DNA of 10,069 bases from Victivallales bacterium (GTDB taxonomy: Bacteria; Verrucomicrobiota; Lentisphaeria; Oligosphaerales; Oligosphaeraceae), in the NCBI GenBank assembly GCA_900771165.1, contig CAAGMX010000124.1:1-10069 (forward strand). The letters run 5' to 3'. The number at the start of each line of letters is the position of its first letter. Positions within the stretch are counted from its first letter, which is position 1. A program made the translations under genes and the position numbers. This document shows positions 6,092 through 10,069 of the stretch, in pieces. The notes under the pieces are model-generated. The model saw only the letters and a list, made by a program, of their open reading frames with translations, searched no databases and had not been told where the DNA came from.

Positions 6092-6564
6092 GCGAAATCA
6101 CAGAGCAGAGAGACCCGGCCACCACCTACCTGAGGACCATTCCCGCCATCATGGAGCAGATGCGGGACCGCATCCAGGACGCGGGAATCCCAGCCCACAT
6201 CTACCGAGGGACGAACCTGGACGACCTCTCCAGAAAGGTCTCCACCGCCCTCACCGAAAGCGGAGGGCGCCCCTCCGCCATCGTCTGCTTCGCCGGAAGC
6301 GACTTCGCCAACCATCCCAGGAGAACCAGCCGGTTCAATGTGGTCCTCGTCTCCGGGGACACGCGCCCCCTCCCGGGAATGTTCGATGCCATCTCCGCCG
6401 CCTGGACCGTGGAGGAAGTCCTGGATCGCCTTGTGACCCAGGACACCTCCGGGGAGTGCCCCATCACGGACATCATCCAAATCGAAGGGGAGGAGGCCGT
6501 CCAGCTGAAGGACCTGGGGGCCGCATCCGCCATTGTCGTCTCCGTCATCGTCAAGGACTACTAA
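6088..6564 (+). CDS. Mu gp37-like/tail terminator-type neck protein
   Basis: The 158-residue protein starts at ATG 6088, overlapping the previous TGA and preceded by GGAGGAA. It opens with two helices (TYLRTIPAIMEQMRDRIQDA) and continues with alternating strands and a helix: RPSAIVCFAGSDF, RFNVVLVSGDTRPLPGMFDA, VEEVLDRLV, ending in SAIVVSVIVKDY. This alpha/beta plan with a final strand pair is common to tail terminator proteins and to Mu gp37-type (DUF1834) products that cap the tail tube at the neck. Position after a gpG-like gene and before tail genes agrees. I see no exact diagnostic motif, so the assignment rests on size, secondary structure and gene order. Confidence 0.5.
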   Translation: MSEITEQRDPATTYLRTIPAIMEQMRDRIQDAGIPAHIYRGTNLDDLSRKVSTALTESGGRPSAIVCFAGSDFANHPRRTSRFNVVLVSGDTRPLPGMFDAISAAWTVEEVLDRLVTQDTSGECPITDIIQIEGEEAVQLKDLGAASAIVVSVIVKDY

Positions 6565-6576
6565 CCAGGAGAACCC

Positions 6577-6951
6577 ATGCCCAACACCATCGCCTTCAAA
6601 AAAAACGAGACCACCATCGTGGTCACCCCCGTTCCCGGAAGCCTCCGCGCCGGAGGCGGGCACGATGACCGGGGAGGTGGCACCATCCCCTCCGTCCGGG
6701 CAGGCTACGCCATGAACGGCTCCTGCCAGGTGGTGGTCACCACTCAGACCGCGACCAACATCCAGCACACCCTCCAGGAACTCCTCTCCCTGGTCTCCGA
6801 AGTGGGAGCAGGGGATGTGGAGGTCACCGGCGCAGGGATCTACGCCGACATTCACTCTTTCGACGCCCTGGTGGACGTCAGCATCGGAGGGGACTCCGTC
6901 CAGACGGCGGACATCTCCTGGAAGGGAACCTACAAGGAAGCCATCGCATAA
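6577..6951 (+). CDS. Small tail-region protein, 124 aa (function unknown)
   Basis: I do not recognise this family. CAGGAG precedes ATG 6577 and the product is a compact, mostly beta-strand protein: TTIVVTPVPGSLR, then a Gly/Asp-rich loop (AGGGHDDRGGG), a strand CQVVVTTQTATNIQ, a helix LQELLSLVSEV, and paired strands VEVTGAGIYADIHSF and ALVDVSIGGDSV. The Gly-rich loop and beta pattern suit a small tail tube-associated or neck protein. A run of eight A at 6598-6605 lies in codons 8-10. A -1 or +1 slip there would terminate early (6668 or 6715), so the run is a likely mutation hot spot rather than a coding device. Gene reality is secure from frame, ribosome site and spacing. Confidence 0.75.
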   Translation: MPNTIAFKKNETTIVVTPVPGSLRAGGGHDDRGGGTIPSVRAGYAMNGSCQVVVTTQTATNIQHTLQELLSLVSEVGAGDVEVTGAGIYADIHSFDALVDVSIGGDSVQTADISWKGTYKEAIA

Positions 6952-6969
6952 CCCGGGAGGAATCATCTC

Positions 6970-7368
6970 ATGCCCTGCCAACTCCCCTTTAACCAGATCA
7001 CCGTGGGCGACGTGGTTGTCGCCTCTCCTTCGGACTTCATCTACGGAACCGGAACCCTCCAGCTCACGGGACAGGACTCCGCCGTCACCACAGCCGACGG
7101 GCGGATCCACAACTACCGGAGCGCCCTGACTCCCTCCGCTTCATGCGAGTTCCGGGGAGATGCCAGACAGAAGGACACCGGAGCCCCCGCCTCCTGGGAT
7201 GGTCAGACCTGGCCCTCCCTTTCCGGCGTGGTGAAACTGGAATACGTCGCCTCTCGCGGAGCATCCCCCGTCACCATCCGGCAGTTCCAGGGGCTGGTCT
7301 CTTGCGAATACGACTCCAGCCAAAACAAGACCTCCGCCTCCATCTCCGGATGCGACACCGTCTACTAG
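6970..7368 (+). CDS. Probable tail tube protein
   Basis: The 132-residue product has GGGAGGAA placed 9 bases upstream of ATG 6970. It is rich in beta strands: FNQITVGDVVVASPSDFIYG, TLQLTGQDSAVTTADGRIHNY, SGVVKLEYVASRG, IRQFQGLVSCEYDSSQNK and TSASISGCDTVY. The last segments resemble the C-terminal strands of phage tail tube proteins (F-x-G-x-x-x-x-E-Y-D-S-S-x-N-x-T-S-A-S-I-S-G). It lies immediately upstream of the tail chaperone pair, the normal place of the tube gene. Tube subunits stack as hexameric rings around the tape measure. No sheath gene precedes it. The neighbour at 6577-6951 is the alternative candidate for the tube. Confidence 0.6.
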   Translation: MPCQLPFNQITVGDVVVASPSDFIYGTGTLQLTGQDSAVTTADGRIHNYRSALTPSASCEFRGDARQKDTGAPASWDGQTWPSLSGVVKLEYVASRGASPVTIRQFQGLVSCEYDSSQNKTSASISGCDTVY

Positions 7369-7378
7369 GGAGGAAGGA

Positions 7379-7825
7379 ATGGACGCAAGACTTGGACTCA
7401 AGGTGAAATTTCCCGACCCGGAGAATCCCGCCGGCGTCATCGTCTCCCAGTTCGCCACCATTCGGGGGCACGGGGAAATGAAGCGCCTCATGGAGGAATG
7501 CGCCAGGGCCGAGGTAAAGGAGACCGTGGAGCTCAGAAAATACGCCATGGCCGCCCAGAGGCTCTCCGATGCGGAAACCATGGAGGAGGTGGACGCCGCC
7601 TCCAACGCCATGGAGGAAGCCAACGAATCCCGGCTCAAGGCGGCGGACGCCTTGGTGGAAGCCATCCACCAGTTCGTGGTCCGTGGATTCGAGCTTGCTG
7701 GATCCACCCAGGAGAATGCGGAGGCCCTCTCCTGCCTTGTGGGGCCGGAACAGCTGGCCGAGCTGCGGGTGAAATGCTCCTTCGGCGCGGGAGTGCTGGA
7801 TTTTACCAAGGCGGACGCCCGCTAG
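7379..7825 (+). CDS. Tail assembly chaperone (G-like, zero-frame product)
   Basis: The 148-residue product begins at ATG 7379 after GGGAGGAAGG. It is mostly helical and acidic: MKRLMEECARAEVKETVEL, then KYAMAAQRLSDAETMEEVDA, AALVEAIHQFVVRGFELAG-like helices, ending LDFTKADAR. It is not a structural virion component by pattern; its place between tube and tape measure genes identifies it as the first tail assembly chaperone, which binds the tape measure and recruits tube protein. A second coding frame (-1) continues to 8085 with no convincing start of its own, as in lambda G/GT-type arrangements. The zero-frame stop TAG is at 7823-7825, followed by a large stem-loop. Confidence 0.75.
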   Translation: MDARLGLKVKFPDPENPAGVIVSQFATIRGHGEMKRLMEECARAEVKETVELRKYAMAAQRLSDAETMEEVDAASNAMEEANESRLKAADALVEAIHQFVVRGFELAGSTQENAEALSCLVGPEQLAELRVKCSFGAGVLDFTKADAR

Positions 7826-8085
7826 AACTTCCCCCATCCCCTCCGGAACCCTTGCTCCTCCGGAGGATTGGGGGATTCTTCTTCCGAAGTCGTCCGCCTT
7901 CTTTGCAGGAACAGTGGGAAATGCAGGCGGAGGTGCGTCTGGTGGCCTCCCAGGCCGCCGCCTTGCGTCTCCCTTGGGACAGTCCTCCGGAACTTGTGGA
8001 GGCATGCGCTTCCACGGAAAAGGGGGAACTGGTGGCATCCCAGGATTTCAAGACGGCGCAGGACGCCGTACTGGCTTCTTTCTAG
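7801..8085 (+). CDS. Tail chaperone T-like extension, reached by -1 frameshift (GT product)
   Basis: From the 3' end of the chaperone gene a -1-frame stretch continues without stop to TAG 8083-8085: LLLRRIGGFFFRSRPPSLQE, then EMQAEVRLVASQAAALRLPW, ending FKTAQDAVLASF. It looks fully coding and fills the space up to the tape measure. An independent start is unlikely: the only ATG, 7921, has a poor ribosome site and would lose the first 40 residues. The best slip candidate is TTTT at 7801-7804 (codons GAT TTT ACC), which is not a canonical heptamer. The shift point is therefore uncertain within 7498-7825. In lambda-like systems the GT fusion contacts the tape measure through its T domain. Confidence 0.65.
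   Translation, partial: FYQGGRPLELPPSPPEPLLLRRIGGFFFRSRPPSLQEQWEMQAEVRLVASQAAALRLPWDSPPELVEACASTEKGELVASQDFKTAQDAVLASF
7831..7874 (+). promoter_or_regulatory. Large stem-loop just after the chaperone stop codon
   Basis: Bases 7831-7846 (CCCCCATCCCCTCCGG) pair with 7860-7874 (CCGGAGGATTGGGGG). The perfect core is CCTCCGG/CCGGAGG, and an outer CCCCC/GGGGG clamp is joined through short bulges. The stem starts 5 bases after the zero-frame TAG (7823-7825) and 26 bases after the TTTT slip candidate. It may stimulate frameshifting, although the distance is longer than the usual 5-9 bases. It is not followed by a T-tract, so it is not an intrinsic terminator. Confidence 0.55.
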
Positions 8086-8088
8086 GAC

Positions 8089-10069
8089 ATGGCACAGGAA
8101 TACACACTAAAGCTGAACATCCAGGCCGACGGCTCTCAGGCCATCGCCGAGGGGAAGAGGGTGCTGGACACCCTATCCCGTGGTCAGACAGCGCCAGCCG
8201 GGTCACCGGCTCCTGCCCAGGAACAGGCGTCTGCGGAAGCCAAGGCGGCGCTCCAGGAACGCCTCGCAATGGACCGGGCCGCCCTCCAGGAGAGGATCTC
8301 CATGGCCAAGGCTGCCATTCAGGAACGCATCTCCCTGGCCAAGGCAGCCCTCCAGGATAGGATCTCCATGGAGAGGGACGCCCTCCGGGCACGTCTGGAG
8401 ATGGCCAAGTCCGCCTCCCACGCCACGCCGGAAAGCAACGGAGTCGATGCCAAGGAATCGTCTCCTGAGAAACCGTCAACCCAGGCAGACGAAGCCAGGG
8501 CGGCACTCAAGGAACGAATCGAAATGGAGAGGAAGGCTCTCCAGGAGCGAATCGAAATGGAGAGGAAGGCTCTCCAGGAGCGCCTGAACGCAGAAGAAGC
8601 CAAGAAGAAGGAGATCGGCGAAAACGCCGCCGAAAAGAAGGAATCGCCCGGGGATTCCTCCAGGAACGGGGACACTCCCGTTTCTTCCGCCCTGTCCCTG
8701 AAGGGGAAGGGAAACAGCAAGTGGGGAGCCTTCTTCTCTTCTTTCTCCGCCATTGGCTCTGCCATTGGCAAGGCATTCTCCGGGGCCGTCTCCGTTGCCA
8801 TGGGAGCCATGAAGGCCATCTCCTCCTTCGTATTGGGGCCATTCAAGATGGCATGGGCTGGACTTGGCATCTCCCTCAAGCTCCTCGCCGCTGGCGTCGG
8901 TCTTTTGGCAGCCAAAATCTACGCCGTGAAGAAACTATTGGACCCCGCCGGAAAGATGCAGTCCTTCTCCTCCCAGATTGAGGTCATGCTGAAGGATCCA
9001 ATAGCGGCGCGGAGAAGACTGGCGGAGCTCTCCCGATATGCGAGGGACACCAACTACACACCGGAGGAAGTCATTGCGGCGGGCAACCGCTTGCAGGCCT
9101 TCGGCATCTACTCCATGAGAACCCTAAAACTTGCGGGAGACGCCGCCAACGCCTTCGGGAAGTCCATCGACGAGGTCATCACCTCCCTATCCTACCTCAA
9201 CGCAGGAAGAGCAGGAGAGGCCATGGAATCCCTCGCCCGCTTCGGCGTCTCCAGGGATGCCCTGAGAAGCTACGGAGTGAAGTTCAAGAAGAGCGGGGAG
9301 CTCATCACAGAGCCCAAGAAGGCACTCCAGGCCGTCCTCCGTTTCTTCGAGGAAAACTACGGAGGAATGACGGGAAGGATTGGCAAGACCTGGGTCGGCG
9401 CCATGCGCCAGGTCTCCGGCGAACTCTTCGATGCCATGGCCAAGGGATTCTCCCGAGCCCTGAAGCCCGCCACCGAATTTGTCACCGGCTCGCTCATCCC
9501 CCTCATCCGGAGAATCGGAGAATCTCTCTCCCGGGTGGACTGGATGGCCGTCCTTGATGGGCCCCTTCGATCCGCCAGGGCGCTCCTCTCCGTCATCGGG
9601 AACCTTTCCGACCCGAGAACAAGAGACCAGGGGAAGGCGCAGCTGAAAAGCCTATGGGATGGCCTGAAGGAAACGGGGGCGGGATTCATCCAGGCCCTCT
9701 CCACCCTATTCCAAGGATACCTGCAGAGCCTGGCCTCCACCCTTGGGAGATTCATCTCCTCCGATGGATTCGGTAAAATCCTTTCCGCCTCCGTGGATTC
9801 CTTCAAGGCCGTCCTTCATGCGGGGATCGCCTCCATCAAGACCATCTTCTTCTCCCTCCCAGATTCCCTGCAATTCACCATCGAATCCATCCTGGAGAAG
9901 ATTCCCATGCTGAAATACAAGGGGAGAATCACCGAGGAAAGAAACGCGGAACTCTCCCCCATCCTGAAACTGCTATTAAGAGGGGAGGATCCCCAATCCA
10001 TCCCCGAATACTTGAGGACAGCCCTGAAGGACGCTCTGGAAAACACTCCGAAAACCATGGCGATTGGAG
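8089..10069 (+). CDS. Tail tape measure protein, N-terminal 660 residues (partial at right edge)
   Basis: ATG 8089 lies 3 bases after the chaperone stop and the frame stays open to the window end. The N-terminus MAQEYTLKLNIQADGSQAIA is a typical tape measure start. Residues 53-107 and 138-170 are 11-residue coiled-coil repeats, and about 175-205 is a charged linker. About 213-280 is a Gly/Ala-rich hydrophobic stretch (AIGSAIGKAFSGAVSVAMGA, later LLAAGVGLLAA) that may insert into membrane at DNA ejection. Residues 305-430 carry the tape-measure signature region: TPEEVIAAGNRLQAFGI, LAGDAANAFGKSIDEV, ALARFGVS-like helices and GGMTGRIGKTW. The protein sets tail length and fills the tube until infection. 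The C-terminus is outside the window. The start codon has a weak ribosome site, suggesting coupling to the upstream gene. Confidence 0.93.
   Translation, partial: MAQEYTLKLNIQADGSQAIAEGKRVLDTLSRGQTAPAGSPAPAQEQASAEAKAALQERLAMDRAALQERISMAKAAIQERISLAKAALQDRISMERDALRARLEMAKSASHATPESNGVDAKESSPEKPSTQADEARAALKERIEMERKALQERIEMERKALQERLNAEEAKKKEIGENAAEKKESPGDSSRNGDTPVSSALSLKGKGNSKWGAFFSSFSAIGSAIGKAFSGAVSVAMGAMKAISSFVLGPFKMAWAGLGISLKLLAAGVGLLAAKIYAVKKLLDPAGKMQSFSSQIEVMLKDPIAARRRLAELSRYARDTNYTPEEVIAAGNRLQAFGIYSMRTLKLAGDAANAFGKSIDEVITSLSYLNAGRAGEAMESLARFGVSRDALRSYGVKFKKSGELITEPKKALQAVLRFFEENYGGMTGRIGKTWVGAMRQVSGELFDAMAKGFSRALKPATEFVTGSLIPLIRRIGESLSRVDWMAVLDGPLRSARALLSVIGNLSDPRTRDQGKAQLKSLWDGLKETGAGFIQALSTLFQGYLQSLASTLGRFISSDGFGKILSASVDSFKAVLHAGIASIKTIFFSLPDSLQFTIESILEKIPMLKYKGRITEERNAELSPILKLLLRGEDPQSIPEYLRTALKDALENTPKTMAIG
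8245..8409 (+). repeat. Five tandem 33-bp (11-residue) repeats in the tape measure
   Basis: Residues 53-107 consist of five units in perfect 11-residue register: AALQERLAMDR, AALQERISMAK, AAIQERISLAK, AALQDRISMER, DALRARLEMAK. The period of 11 with hydrophobic residues at fixed places suggests a hendecad (right-handed or straight) coiled coil rather than a heptad. The DNA units have diverged, so this block is older than the second one. Confidence 0.85.
8500..8598 (+). repeat. Three further 33-bp repeats, including an exact tandem duplication
   Basis: Residues 138-170 read AALKERIEMER, KALQERIEMER, KALQERLNAEE, the same 11-residue unit as the first block, from which they are separated by a 30-residue Ser/Pro/Glu linker. 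Bases 8515-8547 and 8548-8580 are identical over all 33 bases, which points to recent duplication by slippage or recombination. Confidence 0.85.

Noticed and set aside
6598..6606. A AAA AAC slippery heptamer in codons 8-10 of the small tail gene
   Set aside because: Although it fits the -1 consensus, the -1 frame closes at 6668 after about 20 unremarkable codons, so a useful programmed product is unlikely.
1..10069. tRNA genes, CRISPR arrays, attachment sites, integrase or insertion sequences
   Set aside because: No cloverleaf, spaced direct-repeat array, recombinase motif or terminal inverted repeats with target duplication were seen on either strand.

Overview
The window is the late structural (head-to-tail) region of a Mu-like phage or prophage. 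All confidently called genes are on the plus strand and tightly packed. The order matches the Mu-type morphogenesis module: terminase large subunit C-terminus, gp29-type (DUF935) portal, I-type protease with a nested scaffold, a small decoration-like protein, T-type major capsid protein, gp36-type (DUF1320) protein, a gpG-like protein, a gp37-like protein, two small tail proteins, a frameshifted tail assembly chaperone pair, and a tape measure protein that runs off the right edge. Genes are GC-rich (62% and 75% in two 60-base rows counted), mostly with GGAGG-type ribosome binding sites and ATGA/TGATG overlaps. This suggests a bacterial host with strong Shine-Dalgarno use, but the host phylum cannot be read from the sequence.

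Layout: 1-149 terminase tail; 150-241 AT-rich spacer; 242-1894 portal; 1895-2743 a lower-GC interruption (42-52% in three rows counted) where Mu-like phages normally carry the gp30/F minor head gene; 2744-3790 protease and, from an internal start at 3221, scaffold; 3794-5084 decoration and capsid proteins; 5091-6564 head completion and neck proteins; 6577-7368 small tail proteins, probably including the tail tube; 7379-8085 G/GT-style tail chaperones; 8089-10069 tape measure. No sheath gene lies between the neck genes and the chaperones, which points to a non-contractile (siphovirus-type) tail, as in the B3/D3112 branch of Mu-like phages.

How the genes work together: terminase packages DNA through the portal. 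The protease cleaves the scaffold and head proteins while capsid subunits assemble around the scaffold. The gp36-, G- and gp37-like proteins close the head and join it to the tail. The chaperones load tube protein around the tape measure.

The most unusual part is 1837-2673. It holds a -1-frame coding-like extension of the portal beginning at a perfect C CCC CCA heptamer, an unrecognised small basic ORF, and a candidate structured RNA on the minus strand. That RNA candidate has its own promoter-like motif (2645-2673) and a strong intrinsic terminator (2369-2407). Other features of interest are a 7-bp hairpin just before the internal scaffold start, a large stem-loop at the end of the tail chaperone gene, and 11-residue (33-bp) tandem repeats in the tape measure.
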